From: Salipiger sp. CCB-MM3
Lineage (GTDB): Bacteria > Pseudomonadota > Alphaproteobacteria > Rhodobacterales > Rhodobacteraceae
DNA length: 64,000 nucleotides
Reading direction: 5' to 3'
Assembly (NCBI RefSeq): GCF_001687105.1
Contig: NZ_CP014595.1
Coordinates: forward strand, 1,116,001-1,180,000
Shown here one piece after another: positions 1 to 8,427 of the stretch; positions within the stretch are counted from its first letter, which is position 1; each line of letters opens with the position of its first letter. Made by a program: the position numbers and the translations under genes. The notes below the pieces were generated by a model, which saw only the letters and a list, made by a program, of their open reading frames with translations, did no database searches and had not been told where the DNA came from.

Positions 1-113
1 CCCTGCTTGCGCTGACGCTGATGATGCGGCTGCTGCGATCGGTCAGCTTCACCCCCTATGTGATCTACCGCGTGATCCTTGGGGTCATCCTGCTGGTCTA
101 CGCTTACAGCTGA
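1..113 (+). CDS. uppP: Undecaprenyl-diphosphatase, C-terminal end (partial)
   Basis: Only the last 36 codons are in the window, reading in frame from base 3 to the TGA at 111-113. The residues (FTPYVIYRVILGVILLVY near the end) match the last transmembrane helix of the UppP/BacA family, which recycles undecaprenyl diphosphate to the monophosphate carrier lipid for peptidoglycan synthesis at the inner membrane. The active-site region lies outside the window, so the call rests on this C-terminal helix alone. A strong hairpin follows 50 bases downstream, and the next gene converges on it. Confidence 0.7.
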   Translation, partial: LLALTLMMRLLRSVSFTPYVIYRVILGVILLVYAYS

Positions 114-162
114 GCCCCTGCCCCTGATCCTTCCCCCTAAACCCTGCCCCCTGAAAATGGGG

Positions 163-192
163 AGCCCCGGAGTTCGGGGAAACTCCGGGGCT
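163..192. terminator. Perfect 12-bp hairpin between convergent genes
   Basis: AGCCCCGGAGTT (163-174) pairs exactly with AACTCCGGGGCT (181-192) around a 6-nt loop. It lies between the ends of uppP (plus) and rlmH (minus), where a bidirectional terminator is expected. There is no clear U-tract on either side, so it may act as a weak or Rho-assisted terminator. The rest of 114-396 shows no gene. Confidence 0.6.
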
Positions 193-396
193 GTTGACCT
201 ACCCGGGACCGGCGGGGGAGCCGGCAGGGACAGATAATGGGCACGTCAACCTCGCTCGTCTTCACAGCTGCGCGACGGCGCGATAACTTGCAGCTAATTC
301 AGGGTTTTCCGCCTTTGCAACGAACGGGTTGTGTCCGCGCGGATTCCCGCCAAGGTCGAGTCGCCCTAACGGCGAAAACCCGCCGATAGAGTGACT

Positions 397-867
397 TCAG
401 ACGCGATGATAAGGACTTCCGGCCAGAATCGAGGCTGCGCGGTAGAGCTGTTCTGACAGCATCACCCGCACCAGCATATGCGGCCAGACCATCTGCCCGA
501 AAGACAGCGCCATATCCGCCTCGGCCCGCAGTGACGGGTCAATCCCGTCCGCACCGCCGATGACGAAGGCCAGATCCCCCACCCCCTGATCGCGGAAATC
601 CGCGACCTGCCGGGAGAAGTCGGGGGAGCTCATCAGCCTGCCGCGCTCATCCAGCACACACAGTTTGGCCCCCGAAGGGATCGCCTTGCGCAGCAGCACG
701 GCTTCGGCGGCCATACCGCCGCCCTTGCGGTCTTCGACTTCTGAAACGCTCACCGGGCCGAGGCCAAGCGCCCGCCCGGTGCGGTCGAACCGCTTAAGAT
801 AATCGTCAATAAGGTCGCGCTCGGGGCCAGACCGAAGCCGGCCCACGACGCAGAGATGCACGCGCAT
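397..867 (-). CDS. rlmH: 23S rRNA (pseudouridine1915-N3)-methyltransferase RlmH
   Basis: A 156-aa SPOUT-class methyltransferase that methylates pseudouridine 1915 in helix 69 of 23S rRNA on assembled 70S ribosomes, using S-adenosylmethionine. The length equals the family norm. Typical signatures are FVIGGADGID at residues 101-110 (the knot and cofactor-binding loop) and the C-terminal MLSEQLYRAASILAGSPYHR, which ends in the conserved Y-H-R. The gene lies 12 nt downstream of rsfS on the same strand. The rsfS-rlmH pairing is common in alphaproteobacteria and suggests co-transcription in a ribosome-maturation unit. Confidence 0.95.
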   Translation of the reverse strand: MRVHLCVVGRLRSGPERDLIDDYLKRFDRTGRALGLGPVSVSEVEDRKGGGMAAEAVLLRKAIPSGAKLCVLDERGRLMSSPDFSRQVADFRDQGVGDLAFVIGGADGIDPSLRAEADMALSFGQMVWPHMLVRVMLSEQLYRAASILAGSPYHRV

Positions 868-879
868 GAACGCTCCGGA

Positions 880-1299
880 TCAGGTCGCGCTCTGGGTCAC
901 CTTGCCCAGCGGCATCCACATCTTCTCGAGCTGGTAGAACTCGCGCACTTCGGGGCGGAACACATGGACAATCACATCGCCAGTGTCGATCAGCACCCAG
1001 TCACCGGTCTCTTCGCCCTCGGTTTTGGCAAGGACGCCCAGCTCGTGTTTCAGATCCTCGGCAACCTTCTCGGCGATCGAAGCCACCTGCCGCGAGGAGC
1101 GCCCCGAGCAGATTACCATGTGATCGCAGACAGAGGTCTTGCCGCGCAGGTCGATCTGCACGATTTCCTCGGCCTTGTTGTCGTCGAGAGACTTGAGGAC
1201 GGCGGCAAGGATCTGCTCGCTCGTGACCTCGGTATGGGGCAGTGCCGTCATGGGCATCCCCGCATCAGCGGCACCAGCCGCATCGGCAGTAACAGACAG
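880..1299 (-). CDS. rsfS: Ribosomal silencing factor RsfS
   Basis: RsfS/Iojap-family protein that binds ribosomal protein L14 (uL14) and blocks joining of the 50S and 30S subunits when translation should be reduced. The core runs from SEQILAAVLKSLDDNKAEEI through DHMVICSGRSSRQVASIAEKV to WVLIDTGDVIVHVF, all standard family motifs. The start is uncertain. A perfect Shine-Dalgarno AAGGAGG (1308-1314) sits 8 nt before an in-frame CTG at 1299, which I used. The first ATG is at 1257 (125 aa), and a TTG-initiated frame extends to 1434. The extra N-terminus is Ala/Gly-rich and not conserved in the family. Followed at 12 nt by rlmH. Confidence 0.9.
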   Translation of the reverse strand: MSVTADAAGAADAGMPMTALPHTEVTSEQILAAVLKSLDDNKAEEIVQIDLRGKTSVCDHMVICSGRSSRQVASIAEKVAEDLKHELGVLAKTEGEETGDWVLIDTGDVIVHVFRPEVREFYQLEKMWMPLGKVTQSAT

Positions 1300-1307
1300 G
1301 ACAGTGT

Positions 1308-1314
1308 CCTCCTT
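1308..1314 (-). promoter_or_regulatory. Strong RBS that implies a non-ATG start for rsfS
   Basis: AAGGAGG on the minus strand, the only strong ribosome-binding site near the rsfS N-terminus. The in-frame codon at the best spacing (8 nt) is CTG at 1299; no ATG or GTG is in range. Confidence 0.5.
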
Positions 1315-1497
1315 GGTTGCGCGCGCCGAATGTAACCCCGGCGCAGGGCATGCTCTAAAGATAGCATCGCGGGGCCGTTTTCTCAACGCCGCGGCGAAAG
1401 ACAGCCCTTTAGACAAGGCAGCCGCCTGAATCAACGATGAATCATCAGCGGAATTGGCGGGGCGCCATGCGCCCCGCGCAAGCCGACTCAGCGCGCG

Positions 1498-3837
1498 TCA
1501 CGCGCCCCAGGGGATCCAGACGGTCTGCACCTCGGTCGCCGCCTCGAGGAAGGGCTCGCCCTCCCCCGCCGCCGCGGACCAGTCGCGCGCCTTGCCGTCG
1601 TTGACCCATGTGCGCTTGAGGTTGCCCGCAGCGCCCGCCTCGATGGCTTTCGACAGGTCCGACGAGGAAAAGCTCCACACCGCCTCCACATCCATGTGGC
1701 TGGCAAGGGTCGAGGCAAGCTCTTCATGCGGACCGGTCAGGATGTTGACCACCCCGCCCGGCAGGTCCGACGTGTCGAGCACCTGATAGAAATCCGTCGC
1801 CGCCAACGGGAAGGGCTCGGAGGCGACCAGCACCACGCGGTTACCCATAGCGATAGCGGGCGCCATCACCGACACCAGCCCCAGCAGCGGCGCCTCGTCC
1901 GGGCAGAAGGCACCGATCACACCGGTGGGCTTGCGCAGAGCCAGCGCGGTGCCGCGCAGCGGGACGGGCTTCACCGCACCCTCGTATTTGTCGGCCCAAG
2001 CGGCATAGGTGAACAGCCGGTCGACCGAGGCCTCGACCTCTGCCGCGCCTCCCTTGCCGCCGGTCATCGCGTCGATCCGCGCCGCGAACTCGCCCGCCCG
2101 CGCCTGCAGGTTCTCGGCGATGAAATAGATCACCTGCGCGCGGTTGTGTGCCGTGGCCGACGACCAGCCCGCCGCCCCCCGCGCCGCCTCGACGGCGTTG
2201 CGGATGTCCTTGCGCGACGAGATCGGCGCCTGCCCCAGCAGACGGCCCTTCTTGTCGTAGATGTTCTGCGCGTAGCCCCCATCGGGCCGCGCCTGCTTGC
2301 CGCCGATGTAGAGCTTGGCTGTGCGGTCCACATCCTGCGGCTCGGCGCTCTCACCGGCGAAGGGCTCAACCTTCTTCAGCGCCTTCGCCTTGCCCGCCGG
2401 CCGCGTGTAGGCGCCAAGCCCTTCCCAGCCGCCCTCGCGGCCAAAGCCGCTCTCGCGCAACCCGCCAAAGGGCGCCGCCGCATCGAACATATTGCTGCCG
2501 TTGATCCAGACCACCCCGGCCTCGAGCTTCGGCGCCACGTCGAGGGCGGTGTTGATGTTTTCCGACCAGACCGAGGCCGCGAGGCCATAGCGCGTGTTGT
2601 TGGCGATCTGCACCGCCTCGGACGGGGTGCGGAAGGTGGTCGAGACCAGCACCGGGCCGAAGATCTCTTCCTGCATCAGCAGCGATGCGGGCGAGAGACC
2701 CGTCACCAGCGTCGGCGCGATGAAACAGCCCTCGGGCGCGGCGCAACCGGTGTAGACCTCGCCCTCACCCGCGGCCTTCTGCATCAGCGCCTCAATCCGG
2801 CCCTTCTGCTCGGGATCGACGATGGCGCCGATGTCGATGCACTTGTCGAGCGGATCGCCAAGGCGCAGCTTGTCCATCCGTGCCTTGAGCTTGTCGTGGA
2901 AGCGCTCGGCGATGCCCTCCTGTACCAGCAGGCGCGAGCCCGCGCAGCAGACCTGCCCCTGGTTGAACCAGATGGCGTCCACCAGCCCTTCGACCGCGCT
3001 GTCGAGGTCTGCGTCTTCAAAGACCACATAGGCCGATTTGCCGCCCAGCTCGAGCGTCAGCGACTTGCCGCTGCCCGCGGTGGCGGCGCGGATCTTGCGC
3101 CCCACCTCGGTCGAGCCGGTGAAGGCGATCTTGTCGACCTCGGCGCCGGTGATCATCTCGCCCACGGCACCGTCGCCGGTGACGATGTTCACGACGCCCT
3201 TCGGCAGCCCGGCCTGCTGGCAGAGATCGGCAAAGCAGAGCGCGGTGAGCGAGGTCCACTCGGCGGGTTTCAGCACCACCGTATTGCCCATCGCCAGCGC
3301 CGGAGCGATTTTCCAGGCCAGCATCAGCAGCGGGAAGTTCCACGGCACGATCTGGCCGCAGACGCCCAGCGCCTCCCGCCCCGGAAGCTCCGCGTCCATC
3401 AGCTGCGCACAGCCCGCGTGGTAGTAGAAATGCCGCGCCACGAGCGGCACGTCGATGTCGCGGCTCTCGCGGATCGGCTTGCCGTTGTCCAGCGTCTCCA
3501 GCACCGCCATCAGCCGCGCATGTTTCTGCAGCAGCCGCGCCAGCGCATAGAGGAAGCGCGCCCGGCCCTTGCCGCCCAGCTTCGCCCAGCCCGGCTGCGC
3601 CGCGCGCGCGGCTTTCACCGCTGCGTCGACGTCGCCCTGCGTGGCCTGCGTGACCTCGGCCAGCACCTCGCCGGTGGCGGGGTTGCGGCTCTCGAAGGTC
3701 GCGCCCGGCTTGGTGAAGCCGCCGTCGATATAGCAGCCAAAACGCGAGCCCTGATCGACAATCCAAGTCAGCGCATCCGCGGCGCTCTCGGGGGCCGGTC
3801 CGTAGTCCATGCTCTCGAAAATCTCTTTCACGCCCAT
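1498..3837 (-). CDS. Two-domain aldehyde dehydrogenase (ALDH16-like)
   Basis: About 779 aa, far longer than a normal ALDH (about 500). Residues up to about 490 form a complete NAD(P)-dependent aldehyde dehydrogenase: PWNF (about 165), the FTGS cofactor loop, general-base Glu in LELGGKS (about 263) and catalytic Cys in NQGQVCCAGS (about 297-298). From about residue 505 a second ALDH-like domain starts (YIGGKQARPDGG), but it is short and has no Gln-Val-Cys active-site segment. This architecture matches family ALDH16, known in bacteria and animals. ATG 3837 follows a GGAGA site; a TTG at 3852 would add five residues. It lies 31 nt behind deoC, suggesting oxidation of the acetaldehyde that DeoC releases. 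Confidence 0.88.
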   Translation of the reverse strand: MGVKEIFESMDYGPAPESAADALTWIVDQGSRFGCYIDGGFTKPGATFESRNPATGEVLAEVTQATQGDVDAAVKAARAAQPGWAKLGGKGRARFLYALARLLQKHARLMAVLETLDNGKPIRESRDIDVPLVARHFYYHAGCAQLMDAELPGREALGVCGQIVPWNFPLLMLAWKIAPALAMGNTVVLKPAEWTSLTALCFADLCQQAGLPKGVVNIVTGDGAVGEMITGAEVDKIAFTGSTEVGRKIRAATAGSGKSLTLELGGKSAYVVFEDADLDSAVEGLVDAIWFNQGQVCCAGSRLLVQEGIAERFHDKLKARMDKLRLGDPLDKCIDIGAIVDPEQKGRIEALMQKAAGEGEVYTGCAAPEGCFIAPTLVTGLSPASLLMQEEIFGPVLVSTTFRTPSEAVQIANNTRYGLAASVWSENINTALDVAPKLEAGVVWINGSNMFDAAAPFGGLRESGFGREGGWEGLGAYTRPAGKAKALKKVEPFAGESAEPQDVDRTAKLYIGGKQARPDGGYAQNIYDKKGRLLGQAPISSRKDIRNAVEAARGAAGWSSATAHNRAQVIYFIAENLQARAGEFAARIDAMTGGKGGAAEVEASVDRLFTYAAWADKYEGAVKPVPLRGTALALRKPTGVIGAFCPDEAPLLGLVSVMAPAIAMGNRVVLVASEPFPLAATDFYQVLDTSDLPGGVVNILTGPHEELASTLASHMDVEAVWSFSSSDLSKAIEAGAAGNLKRTWVNDGKARDWSAAAGEGEPFLEAATEVQTVWIPWGA

Positions 3838-3868
3838 GTCATTGTTCTCCAAATACGCAGACGCGCCA

Positions 3869-4861
3869 TCAGCTCGTGGCGTGGCGCCAGGAGGCCGAGT
3901 AGGCCCCGGTCACGTGGTGTTCCAGCTGGCGCTCGATGTCGCCCAGCAGCGAAGAGGCCCCGAAGCGGTAAAGGTCGGGCTGCAGCCAGCGGTCGCCCAG
4001 CTCTTCCTTGACCAGCGCCAGATAAGTCACCGCATCCTTGGCCTTGGAAATCCCGCCCGCAGGCTTGTAACCGACGCGATAGCCGGTCTCTTCGAAATAT
4101 TCGCGGATCGCCCGCATCATCACGAGACTCACGGGCAGGGTCGCGTTGACGCTTTCCTTGCCGGTCGAGGTCTTGATGAAATCGGCGCCCGCCATCATGC
4201 AGACCATCGAGGCGCGCGCAACGTTCTGCAGCGTGCCCAGCTCGCCGGTGGCGAGGATCGCCTTAACATGCGCCTCGCCGCAGGCCTCGCGGAAGGCGCG
4301 CATCTCGTCATAGAGCGCCTGCCAGTCGCCGGTCAGCACGTGACGGCGCGAGATGACGATGTCGATCTCCCGCGCGCCCGCCTTCACGCTCTCGGTGATC
4401 TCGGCAACGCGCAGATGGAAGGGCGAGAGCCCCGCCGGGAAGCCGGTGGAGACCGCGGCCACGGGAATGCCGGTGCCCTCCAGCGCCGCGACGGCGGGGG
4501 CGATCATATCGTGATAAACGCAGACCGCGCCGGTGGTCAGCCCTTCGAGCCCCAGCGCCTCGAGGATATCGGCCCGCACCGGCTGGCGCGCCTTGGCGCA
4601 GAGCCGCGCGACGCGGCCCGGCGTGTCGTCGCCCGCCAGCGTGGTCAGGTCGATGCAGCTGATGGCGCGCGCGAGCCACGCCGCCTGATAGTCCTTCTTC
4701 ACCGAGCGGCGGCCCGGCAGCGTCGCGGCGCGGCGCTCGATCGCCGAGCGGTTGGCGGTGCAGCGCATGACCACATCCATATCGAGCGGCATGCCGGGGT
4801 TGCGCGGCTCGTGAACCTGCGGCAGCAGGCGGGTCTCGTCTCGGGTCATCGTGTCAGACAT
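3869..4861 (-). CDS. deoC: Deoxyribose-phosphate aldolase
   Basis: A 330-aa class I aldolase that cleaves 2-deoxyribose 5-phosphate to glyceraldehyde 3-phosphate and acetaldehyde during deoxynucleoside catabolism. The Schiff-base lysine lies in GADFIKTSTGK, the family signature. Further conserved segments are REIDIVISR and VGYKPAGGISK, with the second catalytic Lys in KPAGG. The protein resembles the longer DeoC subtype, with about 80 extra N-terminal residues compared with the E. coli enzyme. GGAGG precedes the ATG at 4861. It is first in a two-gene unit with the ALDH16-like dehydrogenase, which could turn the acetaldehyde into acetate. Confidence 0.95.
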   Translation of the reverse strand: MSDTMTRDETRLLPQVHEPRNPGMPLDMDVVMRCTANRSAIERRAATLPGRRSVKKDYQAAWLARAISCIDLTTLAGDDTPGRVARLCAKARQPVRADILEALGLEGLTTGAVCVYHDMIAPAVAALEGTGIPVAAVSTGFPAGLSPFHLRVAEITESVKAGAREIDIVISRRHVLTGDWQALYDEMRAFREACGEAHVKAILATGELGTLQNVARASMVCMMAGADFIKTSTGKESVNATLPVSLVMMRAIREYFEETGYRVGYKPAGGISKAKDAVTYLALVKEELGDRWLQPDLYRFGASSLLGDIERQLEHHVTGAYSASWRHATS

Positions 4862-4933
4862 GGATCACATCCTCCGGGATGAAGGGTCGCATGAGCCTCT
4901 CCTGCGGGCAAGCTGGCGCAGGAGCGGGCCGGG

Positions 4934-5623
4934 TCAGCGGATACGGTTGGACAGCCAGCGCAGAAAACCGTTCTTCTGCGGGCGCAAAAGTTCAAGGTGC
5001 AGGATGCGCGGTTTCGGCGCGTCGGACCAGATCAGTTCCGACGCCTCAAAGACGCGCTTGTTGAATTGCGGCGGCAGCACGTAGAAATTCACATCCGACT
5101 GCCACAGCGCCTCGCGGAAGGCGGGCTGGTCGATCTTCATCCCCGAGGCGAGATAGCGGCGCACCCAATCGTCAAAAAAGGCGTCGGTGCGCGGCGTCTT
5201 GCGATAGAGCAGCACGCCGCAGTTGATCTCGGGGAAGCTCTCGGGCAGGTCGAGTTCGATTTTCTTGAGGTGCCGTTTGCGGTGCCACAGGATCACCTGC
5301 GCGCCGCAGAGCTCATACTTGCGCAGCAGCCCGAACATCGGGCCAAGATCGCTGCGGATGATCGTGTCGTTGTCGAGATAGAGGGTCTCGTCATAGGGCG
5401 ACTGCGAGAGCAGCTCAATTTTCGGACGTTTCATCCCCTCGGGGATGATGAACCCGGCGTCGAAGCCCGAGGTATCATCCCCCTCCTTGCACCAGATCGC
5501 CGTCTCGATTTCCGGGTTCCAGCGCTTGACGCTCGCCGCCGACCGCCGCGCGACATCGACATGCTCGCGGCCCCAGGCGGTATAGATCACTCCGCGGCGC
5601 GGCGCGGTCTCATTTTGCGTCAT
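4934..5623 (-). CDS. GT8-like glycosyltransferase (putative)
   Basis: A 229-aa protein with features of nucleotide-sugar glycosyltransferases. The segment LYLDNDTIIRSDLGPMF has the D-x-D-type metal and sugar-nucleotide motif of GT-A folds, and NCGVLLYRKTPRTDAFFDDW resembles the family 8 (glycogenin/LPS galactosyltransferase) pattern around NxGV. The start is ATG 5623 behind GGAGG; the open frame continues to 6247 but without coding character. It has no signal peptide or membrane helix, so it is probably cytoplasmic. No adjacent polysaccharide genes point to its acceptor. The exact family and substrate are uncertain. Confidence 0.65.
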   Translation of the reverse strand: MTQNETAPRRGVIYTAWGREHVDVARRSAASVKRWNPEIETAIWCKEGDDTSGFDAGFIIPEGMKRPKIELLSQSPYDETLYLDNDTIIRSDLGPMFGLLRKYELCGAQVILWHRKRHLKKIELDLPESFPEINCGVLLYRKTPRTDAFFDDWVRRYLASGMKIDQPAFREALWQSDVNFYVLPPQFNKRVFEASELIWSDAPKPRILHLELLRPQKNGFLRWLSNRIR

Positions 5624-5730
5624 GCAAACCTCCGATACTGCTGGGGGACATAGGGCTTTGGCAACGGTCTGTAAATCCGCCGCCCCGCGCTGACCCTGCG
5701 GCAGTGCAGGGGCCACCACGCCGCGCCATT

Positions 5731-5798
5731 GCGTATTTGGAAAGAGAAGAAGCGGGAGACCGCCAAGGGCCCATCCCTTCTTCTCTTTAAAAATACGC
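5731..5798. repeat. Long imperfect intergenic palindrome (copy A)
   Basis: Left arm 5731-5757 (GCGTATTTGGAAAGAGAAG...) and right arm 5774-5798 are near-perfect reverse complements, differing at a few positions, around a short loop. It would fold as a long hairpin between divergent genes. It is related in layout (TATTTT, then a purine-rich AAAGAGAAG-type stretch) to copies at 9033-9099 and 63410-63501. Confidence 0.7.
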
Positions 5799-5878
5799 AT
5801 GGCGAAAGGCTGCCGCCCCGCGGCCGCTTGCCATTTCCCGGCGCCGCGGCGACACCTGCAGGCAAGGAGGACAGAACC

Positions 5879-6223
5879 ATGATCGCCATCATCTTCGAGG
5901 TCATCCCCGCAGCGGGGCGCAAGGATGACTATCTCGACATCGCCGCCGCCATGCGCCCCATGGCCGAAGAGATCGAGGGGTTCATCTCGGTCGAGCGCTT
6001 TCAGAGCCTCACCAACCCCGGCAAGCTTCTGTCGATCAGCTTTTTCGAAGACGAAGCGGCGGTGGCGCGGTGGCGCAGCCTGGCCGAGCACCGCGGCGCG
6101 CAGAAGGCCGGGCGCGAGGGGATTTTCGCGGACTACCGGCTGCGGGTGTGCCATGTGCTGCGCGATTACGGCATGGAGGACCGGGCCGAGGCGCCGCAGG
6201 ACAGTCTCGCCGTGCACGGCTGA
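5879..6223 (+). CDS. Antibiotic-biosynthesis-monooxygenase (ABM) fold protein
   Basis: A 114-aa protein with the dimeric alpha/beta-barrel pattern of the ABM family: an N-terminal strand MIAIIFEVIPAAG, then FISVERFQSLTNPGKLLSISFFEDEAAVARWR, and a C-terminal strand. Members include small cofactor-free monooxygenases and heme-degrading or stress proteins, and most have no defined substrate. The start is ATG 5879 with a clear AAGGAGG (5864-5870) 8 nt upstream; the longer reading frame to 5729 runs through the palindrome and was rejected. It stands alone between divergent and convergent neighbours. Confidence 0.75.
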   Translation: MIAIIFEVIPAAGRKDDYLDIAAAMRPMAEEIEGFISVERFQSLTNPGKLLSISFFEDEAAVARWRSLAEHRGAQKAGREGIFADYRLRVCHVLRDYGMEDRAEAPQDSLAVHG

Positions 6224-6233
6224 GGCAGACATG

Positions 6234-6258
6234 AAAACGCGGGCCAAAAGGCCCGCGT
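6234..6258 (-). terminator. Intrinsic terminator of the aminotransferase operon
   Basis: ACGCGGGCC (6237-6245) pairs with GGCCCGCGT (6250-6258) around an AAAA loop. On the minus strand the stem is followed by TTTTC, a good intrinsic terminator 24 nt past the stop of the aminotransferase gene. It can also serve the plus-strand ABM gene, which ends at 6223. Confidence 0.8.
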
Positions 6259-6281
6259 CTCGCTTTTCAGAGTACCCGCGC

Positions 6282-7466
6282 TCAGACGCCAGATTTGATG
6301 ATCGCCTCGGCGAGGATCGGCACGGTGGTCTCGTTCAGCCCGGCGATGTTCAGACGCGAGTCGCCCACCATGTAGACACCGTGGTCGCGGCGCATGGTCT
6401 CGACCTGCTCGGGCGTGGCACCGAGGCGCGAGAACATGCCGCGGTGCTGGGCGATAAAACCGAAGCGGTCGGAACCCGACAGGCGCTGCAGCTCCGACGC
6501 CAGTTGCTCGCGCAGGCGCAGCATCGACAGGCGCACCGCTTCGAGTTCCGCCGCCCAATCGGCGCGCAGCTCGGGATCGGCCAGAACCATCGACACCAGA
6601 CGCGCGCCGTGATCCGGCGGGAAGGAATAGTTCTGACGGTTGAGGTAGTTCAGCGTGCTCTGGTTCAGCTTCTGCGCGCCAGCATCCTTGGCCACCGCCA
6701 TCAGCAGGCCGGTGCGCTCGCGGTAGATGCCGAAGTTCTTCGAGCAGGAGGCGGCGATCAGGCACTCGGGCACCGAGGAGGCCACGAGACGCACGCCCGC
6801 CGCATCCTCTTCCAGCCCGTCGCCAAAGCCCTGATAGGCGATGTCGATCATCGGCGTGCCCTCTTTCTCGAGCAGCAGTTCGGTGACCGCCTTCCACTGC
6901 GCGAGGTTGAGGTTGGCGCCGGTGGGGTTGTGGCAGCAGCCGTGCAGCAGCACCACGTCCCCCGGCATCACCTGATGCAGGTCGGCGATCATGCCGACGA
7001 AATCGACGGCGCGGGTCTCATTGTCGAAATAGCGGTAGGGGACGATCTCGAGCCCCATGTGCTTGAGGATCGACAGGTGGTTCGGCCAGGTCGGGTCGGA
7101 CACGAAGACGCGGGCCTTGGGGTTGGCCTGCTTGATCATGTCAAAGCCCTGACGCACCGCGCCGGTGCCGCCCGGCGTCGCTGCCGCGGCCACAGTCTCA
7201 CGCGGGACGGCATCGCCCAGCACCAGCTCGATCATAGCGTTCGAGAAAGCCGGATCGCCCGCCAGACCGGTATAGGCCTTGGTGGTCTCACTCTCCCAGA
7301 GCTGCTTTTCCGCGGCCTTGATGGCATGCATGACGGGCGTGTTGCCGCTGGCGTCCTTGTAGACGCCGACCCCGAGGTCGATCTTCTGCTCCCGCGGGTC
7401 TTCGCGGTAGGCCTGCATCAGCATCAGGATCTTGTCGGCGGGTTGCTCTTTCAGAGTCTCGAACAT
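6282..7466 (-). CDS. Aromatic/aspartate aminotransferase (class I fold)
   Basis: A 394-aa PLP-dependent transaminase of the TyrB/AspC group, which interconverts aromatic amino acids or aspartate with their keto acids using 2-oxoglutarate. PLP-binding Lys243 lies in SCSKNFG. HGCCHNPTGANL (175-186) is the conserved Asn-Pro-Thr-Gly loop, DIAYQGFGDG (208-217) the Asp/Tyr cofactor contacts and VSDPTWPNH (122-130) the W-x-N-H substrate region. The ATG at 7466 overlaps the stop of the sulfurtransferase gene (TGATG), so the two are translationally coupled. Longer ORF forms starting at 7511 lie inside that gene. Sequence alone does not separate TyrB from AspC activity. Confidence 0.9.
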   Translation of the reverse strand: MFETLKEQPADKILMLMQAYREDPREQKIDLGVGVYKDASGNTPVMHAIKAAEKQLWESETTKAYTGLAGDPAFSNAMIELVLGDAVPRETVAAAATPGGTGAVRQGFDMIKQANPKARVFVSDPTWPNHLSILKHMGLEIVPYRYFDNETRAVDFVGMIADLHQVMPGDVVLLHGCCHNPTGANLNLAQWKAVTELLLEKEGTPMIDIAYQGFGDGLEEDAAGVRLVASSVPECLIAASCSKNFGIYRERTGLLMAVAKDAGAQKLNQSTLNYLNRQNYSFPPDHGARLVSMVLADPELRADWAAELEAVRLSMLRLREQLASELQRLSGSDRFGFIAQHRGMFSRLGATPEQVETMRRDHGVYMVGDSRLNIAGLNETTVPILAEAIIKSGV

Positions 7467-8326
7467 CAGTCCTCTCCGGTGGCGACGGGCAGCGTGGGGA
7501 ATTGCCCCCACTCGCTCCAGGACCCGTCATAAAGGGCATGGTCGGTCTTTCCCATGCGTGTCAGGGCAAGGCTCAGGATCGCCGCGGTGACGCCCGAGCC
7601 GCAGGTGGTGATCGCGGGTTTGCTCAGATCGACCCCGGCGGCCTCGAAGGCGGCGCGCAGCGCATCGGGCGCCTTCAGCGTCTGATCGCCATTGAGCAGC
7701 ACCGAGAAAGGCACGTTCTTCGATCCGGGGATGTGCCCCGCGCGCAGACCCGGCCGCGGCTCGGGCACGGCGCCGCGAAAGCGCTCGGCGCCGCGGGCAT
7801 CGATGATCTCGTGATCGCGCAGCTTGGCAGCGGCAGAGACCTGCGTGACATCCTTCACCAGATGATTCTGGCGGCGCACCATCATGTGGCGGTCGCGGAT
7901 GATGGGCGGCAGGTCCTCGATCTCGCGGCCCTCGGCCTGCCATTTCGGCAGACCGCCGTCGAGCACCGCGATATCGTCATGGCCCATAAGCTTGAACAGC
8001 CACCACACGCGGGCGGCGGAAAACAGGCCAGCGCCATCGTAGACCACGATCTGATGGCCATCGCCGACGCCCAAGGCGCGCATCCGGGACATGAACTTGT
8101 CCACCGGCGGCACCATATGCGGCAGCTCCGAGCGCAGGTCGGAAATCTCGTCAATGTCGAAGAAGCGCGCGCCGGGAATATGCGCGGCCTCATATTCGGC
8201 TTTCGGATCGCGGCCCGAGCCCGGCAGGTACCAGCTCGCATCGAGCAGGCGCAGGTCCGGGTCCTTCAGGTGGCGCGCCAGCCAGTCGGTCGACACCAGC
8301 GTCTTGGGATCGTCACTTGCCATCAC
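7466..8326 (-). CDS. sseA: 3-mercaptopyruvate sulfurtransferase
   Basis: A 286-aa protein of two rhodanese domains. The N-terminal one is inactive (residues about 8-135, ending in LDGGLPKWQ) and the C-terminal one carries the active-site loop CGSGVTA with Cys242. CGSGVTA is typical of mercaptopyruvate sulfurtransferases, whereas thiosulfate-specific rhodaneses have CRxGxx. It would transfer sulfur from 3-mercaptopyruvate to thiol or cyanide acceptors. Mercaptopyruvate arises from cysteine by transamination, which fits with the aminotransferase gene overlapped at its 3' end. The start is ATG 8326, or the second Met at 8323. Confidence 0.93.
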   Translation of the reverse strand: MMASDDPKTLVSTDWLARHLKDPDLRLLDASWYLPGSGRDPKAEYEAAHIPGARFFDIDEISDLRSELPHMVPPVDKFMSRMRALGVGDGHQIVVYDGAGLFSAARVWWLFKLMGHDDIAVLDGGLPKWQAEGREIEDLPPIIRDRHMMVRRQNHLVKDVTQVSAAAKLRDHEIIDARGAERFRGAVPEPRPGLRAGHIPGSKNVPFSVLLNGDQTLKAPDALRAAFEAAGVDLSKPAITTCGSGVTAAILSLALTRMGKTDHALYDGSWSEWGQFPTLPVATGED

Positions 8327-8427
8327 CTCTCCCCGGGGCAGTCAGCATCGTGTCGTCTCTAAGGTGCTCGCCGCGGACTGGCAACCCTGAGCCGCCCGGC
8401 CCCGCGAGTTGCTGGGCTTCCCGCGTC

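Noticed and set aside
1696..4011. Plus-strand open frame of 771 codons opposite the aldehyde dehydrogenase
   Set aside because: Antisense shadow of a GC-rich gene: high Arg/Ala/Gly/His composition and no domains, whereas the minus frame has full ALDH motifs.
4934..6247. 437-codon version of the GT8-like gene
   Set aside because: N-terminal extension beyond 5623 crosses the palindrome and the opposite-strand ABM gene; ATG 5623 has a proper ribosome-binding site.
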